A stretch of DNA of 64,000 nucleotides from JAFNAG01 sp963824985 (GTDB lineage: Bacteria; Acidobacteriota; UBA6911). The position numbers and the translations under genes are program-made. Within the stretch, counting starts at the first letter, position 1. Every line of letters begins with the position of its first letter. Location of the stretch: positions 92,630-156,629 of the forward strand of contig CAWGRQ010000018.1 in NCBI GenBank assembly GCA_963824985.1, written 5' to 3'. Shown in pieces: positions 53,654-63,752 of this stretch. The notes under the pieces are model-generated. The model saw only the letters and a list, made by a program, of their open reading frames with translations. It was not told the DNA's origin and ran no database searches.

Positions 53654-54223
53654 TCAGGCCGCACCACCCTTCAGCAGCAGGTCGACACATCTCTCGGCGC
53701 ACCGCCGCGTCAGGGTGGGCCGGCCCGTGAAGAGGTATTCCAGGGTAGCCATCAACTGCATACCAATCAGATCCGTGGCCAGCTCGCGGGCATTCCCGCG
53801 CAGGGTGCCATTCTGAAGGCCCTCCTGCAGGACGCCGGCAATGATGCGCCGTTCCTTTTCCATTTCCTTCACGTAATCAAATAGCGGGTGCTGCTCTCCG
53901 GGTGAAAAAATCATGCGCAGCACAAACTTGGTGCGGATGGCATCTTCCCGGGTGGCACGGAAATCGGTCTGAACCATGCGTACGAGCCGCTCTCTCAAGG
54001 TGCCTCGGAACTGCGAGGCGCTGAGCAGTATCTTCTGGTACGTGCTGAATGAATCGATCATCAACTCCCGATACAGATGCTCCTTGCCGCGGAAGTGGTA
54101 GTACAGAACCGGCTTGGTCAGGCCCGCCTGGGCGCAGATTTCCCGGGTCGAGGCGCCGGCATACCCTTTCCGGGCAAACACCTCAATCGCAGCCTTGACA
54201 ATCGCCTCACGCCCGCCTCTCAT
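53654..54223 (-). CDS. TetR family transcriptional regulator of the efflux operon
   Basis: 189 residues from ATG 54223. N-terminal helix-turn-helix: IVKAAIEVFARKGYAGASTREICAQAGLTKPVLYYHFRGKEHLYRELM. The C-terminal ligand-binding region is helical (VLQEGLQNGTLRG, TDLIGMQLMATLEYLF). The gene is 41 bases upstream of the RND operon on the same strand, so it is likely autoregulated and also responds to pump substrates. Two related operator candidates lie at 54250-54261 and 53633-53644. Confidence 0.93.
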   Translation of the reverse strand: MRGGREAIVKAAIEVFARKGYAGASTREICAQAGLTKPVLYYHFRGKEHLYRELMIDSFSTYQKILLSASQFRGTLRERLVRMVQTDFRATREDAIRTKFVLRMIFSPGEQHPLFDYVKEMEKERRIIAGVLQEGLQNGTLRGNARELATDLIGMQLMATLEYLFTGRPTLTRRCAERCVDLLLKGGAA

Positions 54224-54249
54224 CGACCCCCTCCAAGATCAAATAACTT

Positions 54250-54261
54250 TACCGTACGGTA
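54250..54261. promoter_or_regulatory. putative TetR operator before the regulator gene
   Basis: Perfect 12-base palindrome TACCGTACGGTA, 26 bases upstream of the TetR start. A variant lies before the TolC gene, which supports operator function. Confidence 0.62.
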
Positions 54262-54368
54262 TAGACTTGTCAAGGTCCAGAAAACGGCCGGCAGCAAGGA
54301 TGGTCAACCCGCAAAGGCGATCGTCGGCATTGAATTGCAGCCGCCGGGCGGCGATGAGGTTCCCGCCC

Positions 54369-55181
54369 CTACTTTTTGATGCCCATGGAAGGGTGAGGCA
54401 TCGAAGGAGACGTGGGCTGTTCGACGAGAATCTTCCCGGTCAGAATGTAGTCGAGCGTCTCGGTGAGCTGTTGTTCTCCTTCGGCGGCCAGAATCAGTCC
54501 GCCCGCTTCCTTCACGGGGTCGAAATATTCCGCGCCCACGTCGAAGGCAATAAAGTAAATGGCCGCCCGGTCCGCCTCGGGCTCCGAGGCGATCACGCGC
54601 GCTACATCCCCCGGCAAATATCCCCGGTTGCTGTCTCCATCGGTAATCACCAGGATATGTCGATGAGACAGTCCGGTAGCATCAAGATCCCGTTTGGCGG
54701 CGATCATGGCATCGCCGATCGGCGTTGCCCCTTCCGCGATAATGCCGCTCAACGCGCTGTGAGCGCTGTCGAGTGCAGGAGGGCCAAGCGGGACAATCTG
54801 CCTGCATGACGCCTGGTTGGGCCGGGAGCTGAATTCGTAGATGCCCACCAGCAATTTCTTGTCGGGATTTTTCCGGGCAAATTCGGCAAACTGCCGCATC
54901 AGGTTCAAGAGGGCCTTTTGCGCCACCTGGAGTTTTGATTTCGGCTTCTTGTCCGCGCCGAGGACTTCTTCCTTCATGCTCCCTGTGGTGTCGAGGAGAA
55001 TCGTGGCGGCGATGCCTTCCTGGCGGGTGACGGGCGTCGACAGCCGCAATGCCTTTTTGATGGCTTCCGGGTCATTGGGCTTATTGAACAATGGCTGTTG
55101 GGGAGGTGACGAATTGCAGGCACCGGTCATCAATCCCAGTGCCAGAATATTGACTCCGATAACGGTCTTCAAAAAACGCAT
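54369..55181 (-). CDS. VWA domain lipoprotein
   Basis: 270 residues from ATG 55181, six bases beyond GGGAGG (ATG 55187 lies too close). Signal peptide with lipobox LGLMTGAC, so Cys near residue 22 is lipidated. The VWA domain reads AATILLDTTGSMKEE (MIDAS), LLVGIYEFSSRP, ATPIGDAMIAAKRDLD and ILVITDGDSNRG. It lies downstream of the SBP-OmpA gene on the same strand, with a 537-base repeat-bearing gap. Probably the last component of the PspA/ABC cluster, binding another envelope protein through its metal site. Confidence 0.86.
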   Translation of the reverse strand: MRFLKTVIGVNILALGLMTGACNSSPPQQPLFNKPNDPEAIKKALRLSTPVTRQEGIAATILLDTTGSMKEEVLGADKKPKSKLQVAQKALLNLMRQFAEFARKNPDKKLLVGIYEFSSRPNQASCRQIVPLGPPALDSAHSALSGIIAEGATPIGDAMIAAKRDLDATGLSHRHILVITDGDSNRGYLPGDVARVIASEPEADRAAIYFIAFDVGAEYFDPVKEAGGLILAAEGEQQLTETLDYILTGKILVEQPTSPSMPHPSMGIKK

Positions 55182-55398
55182 GCTCATCCTCCCTTATGCA
55201 GCTGCTTCGAAAATAGCGGGAAAGGCGACAACCTTCGCGATCGGTATCGGGCTCGCAATCGCAGTCACAATCGGCCTTCCCTCCCGAAAAAGCCGATGGC
55301 GATGATGATTGTGATGGCGCTTCCGACCCCTACATTTGCCAACCAGGGAGACACAACCTTTTCCTTCAGGCGGCTGCGCCAAAGGCCCGTGGATTATT

Positions 55399-55538
55399 GC
55401 TCCGAAAATAGCTCTTTGCGCCCTCGCGCCCTTGCGTCATTGCGTTAAAAAAAATCAACGCAAGGACGCCAAGACGCAAAGTCGCAAAGCCAAAAGATTT
55501 TCATGCATCACCGGGTGCGCCATGGCACATGAGAAGCT
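55399..55538 (-). repeat. 140-bp palindromic repeat, tandem copy 1
   Basis: Starts GCTCCGAAAATAGCTC and repeats with a period of exactly 140 bases at 55539. Internal palindrome: TTTGCG...CGCAAAG around an A-rich centre. The matching copy at 37934-38075 is in the opposite orientation. Confidence 0.85.
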
Positions 55539-55678
55539 GCTCCGAAAATAGCTCTTTGCGCCCTCGCGCCCTTGCGTCATTGCGTTAAAAAAAATCAACG
55601 CAAGGACGCCAAGACGCAAAGTCGCAAAGCCAAAAGATTTTCATGCGTCACCGGGTGCGCCATGGCGCATGAGGAGCT
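55539..55678 (-). repeat. 140-bp palindromic repeat, tandem copy 2
   Basis: Nearly identical to 55399-55538, with about five differences visible (for example GCATCACC/GCGTCACC and GGCACATGAGAAG/GGCGCATGAGGAG). A partial third start (GCTACCAAAA) follows at 55678. No spacer-repeat pattern, so not a CRISPR array. It lies between the SBP-OmpA gene and the VWA lipoprotein gene. Confidence 0.85.
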
Positions 55679-55718
55679 GCTACCAAAATCGGTGCGTCCG
55701 ACACCCTATGCTCGAACC

Positions 55719-57425
55719 CTACTTTTGCTCGGGCGGGAAAACGCTGATTTCGACCCTGCGATTCAACGCTTGATTGTCCGGGTCTTCGGGATTCGCCGGC
55801 ACATCCCATCCCCGTCCCTGAATGCTGAACTTGTTCGGATCGAACTTATATTTGTCAATCAACGCACGCTTGATCGCTTCCGCGCGCGCCAGGCTCAGAT
55901 CCCGCACCGCTTCAACGGGAATCCTGCCCTTCATGCTGGAATCCGCATGCCCTTCGATCAGGATGACGGCGCGCGCAAACTGGCCGGAGAGGCGCGCCAC
56001 TCTTTCGAGTGTGGCATCGACGTTGGGGTCGTACAGCTTCCCCTGGACGATGCTGTTGTTATCGTCGCGCGCCAGCTCATAGGGATTGGCCGAGTTGGGG
56101 AAAAAGTTGACGCGGATCGTCTGCGTCAGAATCGGAGCTTCCGCGGGGATCTTGCGAAAACTGGAAGGAGTGAAAGTCGCAATGCTCTCATCCTTCTGGT
56201 GATCGAAGGTCCTTTTCTTCTGGAGGGTCTGCATGAATGAGAAATCCATGACCTGGTCAAAAGAGACCGGCGCATCGATGCGACCCAGCTCCCGATAGAC
56301 GTAGCTGGCATTTTTCCAGGTACGCTCGAAGTTGGTGGGGTTTGAGGAATTGACAAAAAACTGGACATTCTCCGGGAAGTTGGTGGCATGCGCGTCGTTG
56401 CGCATTCCCATGATGTCCTCCGGCTTCATGCCAAAAGCGTCCGCCATCCATCTGGCCGCCGGCGCCGGATCGTTCTTTATCATATCCATGCCTTCAAAGA
56501 TGCCGGCCACCAGACCTTCAATCACCTCCGGATGGTCGCGCACGAAGTCGGCCCGGACCGCATAAACATCCGCGATGAGCTTGTTGGCATCCTTGGTGCT
56601 CGACAGGATGCGCGTCCCGGCAACCTTCTCCGGGATGTTGTAAATATCCGGAGCCCAGGAAACGCAGGCATCGACCTTTCGATCCGCCACGAAGGCAGCC
56701 GCGGCCTCGAAGGCGGTGGCGGTGTATACCATGCGGACATCCTTCAGGCTCAGCCCGGCGGAAAGCAGCAGCGATGTCAGGTAATATTCGCTGGGCGAGT
56801 TTTGCGCCAGCGTGATCGTCTTGCCGCGCAGGTCCGCGACAGTCTTGATCGAGTTGCGCACGACGATCCCGTCGCCGCCGTTGGACCAGTCAATCTGCTG
56901 CACGATGCGCGGAGCGGTGCGTGAATCCTTCACCAGCTCGGGCGCCATCAGCACCATCATGTCTGCGGTCCCCCACAGGGTATGGACCTTCCCGGCGGCG
57001 AAGGCATCGCGTGCCGCCACAGGATCATCCATCAAATCCAACTGAACCCGAAATCCGTGCTTTTTGGCGAACACGCTGTCGGCATTCGGCTTGGTGCCCC
57101 CGTTGGCGGCAATCACCGGCAGCCAGCCGGCCCAGACGTTGTAGGTGAAGTGCAGGATCTTTTCATTGGGATCCCAGACGTATTGGCTGACGCCCTTCAC
57201 CGCCGGCAGCCTCTCGGCCGGAATATATTTATACTCCTTCACCGTGGTGACCCCGGTGGTGTCGGGGGCCTCGGTGTCGGGGACTTCCGAAAACACGCCG
57301 CCGCCCGGCTTGCCGCCCATGCCCTGGCGCAACACAATCCAGACCCCGGCACCAATCAGGCCGAGGATGAGGACGATCGAGATAATTTTACCCAAAGGGG
57401 TTAAGCGCGCACCCTGATCCGCCAT
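55719..57425 (-). CDS. membrane-anchored solute-binding protein fused to an OmpA domain
   Basis: 568 residues, AAGGAG upstream. One N-terminal helix (IISIVLILGLIGAGVWIVL, about residues 13-32) anchors it in the inner membrane. Residues about 90-420 form an NitT/TauT-type solute-binding fold: LHFTYNVWAGWLPVIAANGG, DLMDDPVAARDAFAAGKVHTLWGTADMM, GGDGIVVRNSIKTVADLRGKTITLAQNSPSEYYL. Residues about 435-568 form an OmpA peptidoglycan-binding domain (LIEGHADSSMKG, LSLARAEAIKRALIDKYKFDPNKF, NRRVEISVF). It may sense or deliver a ligand while bridging the cytoplasmic membrane and cell wall. Genes for an ABC permease and ATPase of the same class lie in this cluster. Confidence 0.9.
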   Translation of the reverse strand: MADQGARLTPLGKIISIVLILGLIGAGVWIVLRQGMGGKPGGGVFSEVPDTEAPDTTGVTTVKEYKYIPAERLPAVKGVSQYVWDPNEKILHFTYNVWAGWLPVIAANGGTKPNADSVFAKKHGFRVQLDLMDDPVAARDAFAAGKVHTLWGTADMMVLMAPELVKDSRTAPRIVQQIDWSNGGDGIVVRNSIKTVADLRGKTITLAQNSPSEYYLTSLLLSAGLSLKDVRMVYTATAFEAAAAFVADRKVDACVSWAPDIYNIPEKVAGTRILSSTKDANKLIADVYAVRADFVRDHPEVIEGLVAGIFEGMDMIKNDPAPAARWMADAFGMKPEDIMGMRNDAHATNFPENVQFFVNSSNPTNFERTWKNASYVYRELGRIDAPVSFDQVMDFSFMQTLQKKRTFDHQKDESIATFTPSSFRKIPAEAPILTQTIRVNFFPNSANPYELARDDNNSIVQGKLYDPNVDATLERVARLSGQFARAVILIEGHADSSMKGRIPVEAVRDLSLARAEAIKRALIDKYKFDPNKFSIQGRGWDVPANPEDPDNQALNRRVEISVFPPEQK

Positions 57426-57611
57426 ATCATTTCTCCTTTTTAGGCAATCACCCCAGATTTACCCTTGTGGGACGGGGTGGTCATCATGCTCCGGGGCTCG
57501 CCGAAATCAGCGAGTTTTTGTCCCGCTTTCGGTCGCCGGGGGACCGGGAGCTCTGCGTGACCGCACTGACCTCCCAACACCGATTGCCCCTGCGATCCGG
57601 AGCGCCGAACA

Positions 57612-58355
57612 TCATGAACCCTGGGTTGGACCGATTTCCTTGGCTGCGGCCGCCGATTCGCCGGCCGCCGGCGCCTGAATTCCTTGACTGGCCAGAAACT
57701 CCGCGAGTGCGGTCTGCTCGAGCGCCTTACGTTCACCTTCCTTCTCCCGTACTTGATCCATGTCGACCAGATCCTTGGCTACGCGTGCTTTCCCGGCCGA
57801 CATTTCATATCGCTTCGCCAGGATATCCTGAACGCTTTTCATGGTATCCCCCAGGTCGCCCACTCTGAAGGCGGCGTTGCCCAGAGCCGCTGCCGCCTCA
57901 GCCTGCGCCTCTTTGATCTTCACCTGGGAAAGCTGTTTTTCCAACCCGCGGATCTTGTCTTCGAATTCCTTCTGAATGACCTTCGCCTGGCGCAGATTCC
58001 CCTGATAGGCATCCTCGGTCTCGGACAATTCCTGGGTATCGGTGGTTAAATCCGCCTTCAGCTCCTGAAGTTCCCGTGCCAGGCTGCCCGCCAGTTCCAT
58101 GTTCCCTGCCTGGTGATTGGCGAGGATGCGCCGTTCCAGATCTTGAGCCCGCGTCGCCTTGCCCTTGATCTGGATCTTGAGCCGCTCAGCCACTCCGGCC
58201 ATGCGGGCCAGCGCCAGATTGTATTGCGCCATTTTGTCGCGAAACTCCTGGCGCGCGGCTTCCATCAATGCTTCCGGATTGCGTTCCTCGATGCCGCTGA
58301 TGAAGAGCCCCAGGAAGCCACGGAACAACCGGCCGATTCGTGCAAACAGTGCCAT
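57612..58355 (-). CDS. PspA/IM30 family protein
   Basis: 247 residues. N-terminal amphipathic helix (ALFARIGRLFRGFLGLFISGIEERNPEALMEAA) followed by a long coiled coil to about residue 190, as in PspA/Vipp1. Features such as EDAYQGNLRQAKVIQKEFEDKI and AAAALGNAAFRVGDLGDTMKSVQDIL fit the family. It forms ESCRT-III-like polymers that protect the inner membrane. Here it lies between the SBP-OmpA gene and a coiled-coil protein gene; an Ala-rich C-terminus extends beyond the classical length. Confidence 0.9.
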   Translation of the reverse strand: MALFARIGRLFRGFLGLFISGIEERNPEALMEAARQEFRDKMAQYNLALARMAGVAERLKIQIKGKATRAQDLERRILANHQAGNMELAGSLARELQELKADLTTDTQELSETEDAYQGNLRQAKVIQKEFEDKIRGLEKQLSQVKIKEAQAEAAAALGNAAFRVGDLGDTMKSVQDILAKRYEMSAGKARVAKDLVDMDQVREKEGERKALEQTALAEFLASQGIQAPAAGESAAAAKEIGPTQGS

Positions 58356-58519
58356 TTTGCTCTCCCTTCGCCTTTCGGAGACATCCGCCTCTGCCGCGGA
58401 CGCCGGAATGTCGGTACGGCCCTAGCGTCGAACAACAACTCTATCGCAAATCCTCTGCAAACACACGTGCCTGCGGACTGGATGACCGGCCCGCCGTCCG
58501 CGGCGACCCCGGGCCCGGG

Positions 58520-59170
58520 TCATTCTCGCCCCTTCTCATCATCGGTACTGATCACTGGAAGATCCGTGACGTACCGGATTGCGGAAGCCAGCTCGCGCTC
58601 AAAGTCTCGTTTGTGCTGGCGCCAGTCGCGCAGCTTCTCCTGCTCCAGCTGCAACCGTTCCGTCAGGCGCGCGCGTTCACTCTGAAGCGCCTGGATGCCG
58701 GCGTCCGCCTCGGCAATGCGGCGTTCCGCGAGCGCTCGCCATTCCTCCACCTTCCTGTGAACGAAGGTCTCGAATGAATCAAGCGCCTGATCCTTCGCCA
58801 CCGCTTCCCGCACCAGGTCTTCCGCGTCGACGTTTTCCGCTCTCAGCCTCTCCAGCAGAGCCCTCTGGGCGGCTTCACGCTCAAGCGCCCTGAACGAGTC
58901 CGTCCGCAACAGGTCCTGGACCCGCGCCACACTCCACCCGTGGCCCGACGCGCCGATACCCGCCGCCGCGAAGATCTTATCGAAGGGGAGGGCAAGTTCC
59001 GCCGGTAGATCCGCCAGGGCGCGCACCTCTTCCGAGCGGATCTCGGACTTCAGTTCCGACAAGGTCACCGTGCGGGTAAGCACCTTTCCCGCATGGCCGG
59101 CCGAGGGCTTGGGAGCCTCAAGAATGCCCAGCCGTCCCCCAACGCTTTGCAGCAGATCCAGCAAGCTCAT
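58520..59170 (-). CDS. coiled-coil protein in the PspA cluster, family unknown
   Basis: 216 residues. Start ATG 59170, three bases after the stop of the AAA+ gene, so coupled to it. The first 90 residues have mixed structure (LTRTVTLSELKSEIRSEEVRALADLPAELALPFDKIFAAAG); the rest is highly charged coiled coil (RALAERRIAEADAGIQALQSERARLTERLQLEQEKLRDWRQHKRDFERELASAI). No membrane segment or catalytic motif. I do not recognise the family; a partner or adaptor for the adjacent ATPase is an inference from position. Confidence 0.75.
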   Translation of the reverse strand: MSLLDLLQSVGGRLGILEAPKPSAGHAGKVLTRTVTLSELKSEIRSEEVRALADLPAELALPFDKIFAAAGIGASGHGWSVARVQDLLRTDSFRALEREAAQRALLERLRAENVDAEDLVREAVAKDQALDSFETFVHRKVEEWRALAERRIAEADAGIQALQSERARLTERLQLEQEKLRDWRQHKRDFERELASAIRYVTDLPVISTDDEKGRE

Positions 59171-59173
59171 GGC

Positions 59174-60904
59174 CTACACAAACCTCCGCAGCTCATCAAT
59201 CCGCATCTCCAGCTCTTCCGGGGTCAGGCGCCGGAAACGTTCCGGCAGAAACTGCGCATCGGTGCATTCCTTCACCGCCACCAGATCCATATACTCCAGC
59301 TTGCGCGTGTGGGCACTGGGGCGGACTTCACCCAAAACCTGTCCGAGAATCTCCTTCAGGGAACGTCCCGGTTCCGCCCCGAGTGCGTGCACACGCAACG
59401 CCCGCACCAGGATGCCCTCGATTTCGTTCCCCCCCAGCACCAGGCCGTCGGAAATTGCAGGAAGATCATCTTCAGCCAGGGGAACTTTCAGCTTGCGGGC
59501 GATGGCCAGCAGCAGGTCGTGCACTTCCGCTGCGGTCTGCGGCGGGAACAGCGGGATGTGCACATCGAGCCTTCCCTGGCGCTTCAGATCCACTTCCAGC
59601 AAATCGGGGCGGGATGTGGCAAAGACCCAGATAATTCGGCCCCGATTGCGGGTATCGGACATTTCCTTTGCCAGCATGGCATACACGCGACCCGACAGGC
59701 CGCCGTCAGAATCCCCCCCTTCCCGCTTGCCGGCCGCCTGATCCGCCTCATCGACAAATACAACCACCTGGCCGAGCGCGTGCAGAACCGAGAAGATCTT
59801 TTCGAGATTCGATTCCGTGGCCCCGACCCAACGATCGCGGAAATTCTTGAACACGACGCAGGGAATCCCGAGCTCTCCCGCCCAACACTGAATCAGAAAG
59901 GTCTTCCCGGTTCCGATGCGACCGGTGATCAGGTAACCCATCGGCAGCGCCTGCAACACACCGCGGCGGAGCAGCTGGGTGTCTTCTCTCAGCCAGGTTT
60001 TGACGGCATCGTGGCCGGCGACATTGTCCAAAGTGAAGGGGGATTCCAGAAACTCGAGCAGTCCCTGGCACTCGCGTTCGATCATGTCCTTTTTGGTCAA
60101 CGTCAGCCACTGCGCGGTGATCGTTCGGCCGTTTTTCACCGCCAGGGAAAGCAGCGTGCGGGCTCCCACCCGGCTCAGTCCGGTCATTCGCCTACCGAGC
60201 ACATCGATTGGCATCTCGGATCGCGCCGGCAATTCCGGTAGCGAGGTTTCGATCAGGGCGTTCACATAGTCGGACATCTCCTCTTCCCCGGGGAGCGGGA
60301 CGCGCAGTGCCGCGGCGTGCGGGTTTTCCACGACCAGCTCGTTCAGGTCGTGCAACCCTTCGGTCAGGAGGACCGTAACGATGTTGGACTGCAGAATCGC
60401 AGGATCGTTGGCCCACCCCAGAACCTTGACTACATTTGCGCTGAACGCCCCTCCCAGCTGGATGGCATCGCCGCGAGGCACGACAAACTCTGAGAAATCA
60501 ACCACGACGGCGATCTTGTGCGAGGCCCCGTCACGACCGCGCAAGGCCTGCAGGTTAAGACTGCGCAGCAGATACCGATCGATCAGCTCCATGGCCGCAC
60601 CCGGTTCCCGCGTCTGCGCCATGGCCGTAGCCTGATCACCGAGCACCTGCTTGAGCCACTCCCCCCAGTCCTCGCCGCCGCGCGCGGCGCGGATCCCCTT
60701 GCCCCGGTCGTAATGCAGGATAATGTCGTACGTCTCGAACATGACTTCGTCCAGAAACGTCCTCAGCGAAAGCAGGCGCCTCTTTGGAGAAACACCGAAG
60801 GAGACGAGGTCAAAGACGTTTCCGTGCAGGATAAACTGGGCTACAGACCCCGATTTGAAGAGGTCCCTCATCTCTTGCGCCCAGGCCGGCAATTCAGAAC
60901 CCAT
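59174..60904 (-). CDS. AAA+ ATPase, Ycf46-like
   Basis: 576 residues. Residues 1-280 are a degenerate ATPase-like region without a Walker A motif, as in Ycf46-type proteins. The active module has Walker A GRIGTGKTF (328-336), Walker B VVFVDEADQ with D385/E386, sensor WVFATSRPD and arginine-finger region LKRQGRLD. It probably remodels a protein partner; PspA polymers are an attractive but unproven substrate. Placed between the two coiled-coil genes in the cluster. Confidence 0.88.
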   Translation of the reverse strand: MGSELPAWAQEMRDLFKSGSVAQFILHGNVFDLVSFGVSPKRRLLSLRTFLDEVMFETYDIILHYDRGKGIRAARGGEDWGEWLKQVLGDQATAMAQTREPGAAMELIDRYLLRSLNLQALRGRDGASHKIAVVVDFSEFVVPRGDAIQLGGAFSANVVKVLGWANDPAILQSNIVTVLLTEGLHDLNELVVENPHAAALRVPLPGEEEMSDYVNALIETSLPELPARSEMPIDVLGRRMTGLSRVGARTLLSLAVKNGRTITAQWLTLTKKDMIERECQGLLEFLESPFTLDNVAGHDAVKTWLREDTQLLRRGVLQALPMGYLITGRIGTGKTFLIQCWAGELGIPCVVFKNFRDRWVGATESNLEKIFSVLHALGQVVVFVDEADQAAGKREGGDSDGGLSGRVYAMLAKEMSDTRNRGRIIWVFATSRPDLLEVDLKRQGRLDVHIPLFPPQTAAEVHDLLLAIARKLKVPLAEDDLPAISDGLVLGGNEIEGILVRALRVHALGAEPGRSLKEILGQVLGEVRPSAHTRKLEYMDLVAVKECTDAQFLPERFRRLTPEELEMRIDELRRFV

Positions 60905-61054
60905 AACTCACCTCAAAGCGCCGGCCCCACAGAACAACCGGCAGCCTCAGCAGGCGGCCGAAACACGATGGGATCCATACCCTGGATTCGCATCCGGGCC
61001 GCTCCTCCGCACGTCACGACATCGTTCGGTTGTCGGCGGGACATTCATCCACCG

Positions 61055-61909
61055 TCATTGCTTGACGGCAGCCTGTACGCTGACCGGAGGCGGCTCTGCG
61101 AGCAGATCCTCGGTGGCGCCATAGATCTGCTGCTGCTCCCGGATCCACTGATTGGTGCCGTCGAGCGATGCCGTGATCTGGTCGATGCGCTCAGAGACCA
61201 GCTGCGGATCCGTGCTGAGCACCGCCTGTTCACGGATCAACTCAACCTGCTCCTGCAGCCGGGTCAGCTCGGCATCGAGAAAAGCCAGCTTGTCCCGCGC
61301 CTCGCTTCGTTTCAGGAGTCGTTGCTTCAGAATATCAATCTGCCCGGTCAGACTGCGCCGGAGTTCCTCACTCACGGATCCCGATGCGAGCTGCGTCTCG
61401 AGATTGCGGATCCGCTCCTCCAGCTGCGCACCTTCCTCACCGGAGCCGGCTGCTTCGCGAACAATCCTGTCGATTGCCTGCCGCGTGAGCAGCAAGCGGA
61501 GGTATAGCCACAACAAACGGCCCAGTCCCTCTCCCTGGGCTTCCAACCCTGAAGGGACCACGGCTGAACGATGTTGCTGTTCCAGGATCGAACCGCAGCG
61601 GGATTCGAGTGCGCGATAGCGGCGCTGAGCCTCGGGTCCGAGCTGCTGTACGAGATCCTCCACCTGTTTCTGCCACAGGCGTCTCGATGCCCACTGCTGG
61701 TTGGCGGATACAACCCGCTGGAAGCGTTCATTGTTTGCCAGCACACCCAGGTAGGCAAGTTCGATCCCGAGCCCCAGAACCCAGAAACCGGGATTCAGAA
61801 ATCCCAGTATTCCAAAAGCGGCCAATCCCACCCAATTCGGCGGGACGAACATCCCGATCGGACGGGCGTTAAATGCTGCGCGCACATAATCCCGGAAACG
61901 AGGCTTCAT
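61055..61909 (-). CDS. coiled-coil membrane protein in the PspA cluster, family unknown
   Basis: 284 residues. Two hydrophobic stretches near the start (MFVPPNWVGLAAFGILGF, FWVLGLGIELAYLGVLA) form a hairpin; the rest is coiled coil with many Arg/Glu (AIDRIVREAAGSGEEGAQLEERIRNLETQL, QGQIDILKQRLLKRSEARDKLAFLDAELTRLQEQVEL). It likely spans the inner membrane with a cytoplasmic coiled coil, in reach of PspA and the AAA+ ATPase. The ABC ATPase gene ends 25 bases upstream. Confidence 0.75.
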   Translation of the reverse strand: MKPRFRDYVRAAFNARPIGMFVPPNWVGLAAFGILGFLNPGFWVLGLGIELAYLGVLANNERFQRVVSANQQWASRRLWQKQVEDLVQQLGPEAQRRYRALESRCGSILEQQHRSAVVPSGLEAQGEGLGRLLWLYLRLLLTRQAIDRIVREAAGSGEEGAQLEERIRNLETQLASGSVSEELRRSLTGQIDILKQRLLKRSEARDKLAFLDAELTRLQEQVELIREQAVLSTDPQLVSERIDQITASLDGTNQWIREQQQIYGATEDLLAEPPPVSVQAAVKQ

Positions 61910-61934
61910 GGTCGTGCCTGTTGTTGAGGTCGGA

Positions 61935-62780
<846 letters not shown>

Positions 62781-62784
<4 letters not shown>

Positions 62785-63629
62785 GCGCGGCTCCGGCGAT
62801 ATGGGAACAGAACATCGCGCCAGATGCTTCCAGACCAGGTCGGCAACCCACGCAATCAGGGTGATGATCACGATGACGAGATAGACTCGGCCCGAGAAGA
62901 GCGCGCCGTCGGGCCGTGTCGATCAGATCTCCCAGGCCTCCGGTTTTAACCACGACTTCCGCCAGCACCAGATAGGTCCATCCGACGCCGAAGGCCAGTC
63001 GCATCCCATGCCAGATGTCCGGCAGCGCCACGGGAATCAGCACCCGCATGATCACCTGCCAGCGCGACGCGCCCAGCGTGTACGCGGTCCGCAGATAGAC
63101 GTCGGGAACGGAATCAATCGGCGTTGATGACCATCGGCGCGAGGAAAATGCCGAACGCCATGGCCAGGAAAACGACCTTCTGGATCTTCATCGAGCCCGA
63201 ACCAGGACATCGTCAGGGGCACGAGCGTCGCGATGGGAATGTACCCGCTGGCCGTCATCACCGGATCGAACAGGGCCCGCACGCTGCCGAAAGCGCCCAT
63301 CAATATCCCCAGGGGCAGCACAATCGACAGGGCGAGCAGGAACCCCAGGCCGACCCGGCGGACGCTGATCCAGATGTGGGTGAACAACGTTCGGTTTTCG
63401 CTGTCCCTGGTGGTCACCAGCTCGTTAAGGCTCGATGACGACCTTCTGCGGGGCTCGGCAGGATCGTGGGTCCCAGAATGCGCTCCTCCGGAGCCCCGCG
63501 GGTGGCAAACGTCCACAGCAGCAACAAGACCGCGATGGGCAGCAATCCCAGGACCAGTGAGGCGCCCCGCGGCACCCGGCCACGTATCTCCGCAATCCAA
63601 TTCGGGATCATGAGCATGACATTACGCAA
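62781..63629 (-). CDS. NitT/TauT-type ABC transporter permease, many frameshifts
   Basis: Start ATG 63629 (63617 also possible). Fragments show PRGASLVLGLLPIAVLLLLWTFATRGAPEERILGP, TLFTHIWISVRRVGLGFLLALSIVLPLGILMGAFG, SGYIPIATLVPLTMSWFG, RVLIPVALPDIWHGMRLAFGVGWTYLVLAEVVVKTGGLG (the EAA-type loop), IITLIAWVADLVWKHLAR. The frame changes at least five times between 63440 and 62815. Stop overlaps the ATPase start. Typical SsuC/TauC-like permease with about six helices. Confidence 0.78.
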
Positions 63630-63752
63630 TCCGGGTGCCGGGAGTCAACAACACAGACGAGGCAATCCGCCTGGTTCCAAGGATTCGGAGAGATGCCTTC
63701 CGGGTTCCGCTGGCCAAAGCGAATCCCGCCGCTCGCGCCGGAAATGAGCGTT

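Noticed and set aside
55399..55678. Possible CRISPR array
   Set aside because: Two whole 140-bp units without short spacers, and a third in another locus.
55572..56240. 222-residue forward ORF
   Set aside because: It reads through the repeat unit and the antisense of the OmpA fusion gene.
59093..60241. 382-residue forward ORF
   Set aside because: Antisense to the AAA+ ATPase; no start signal or domain.
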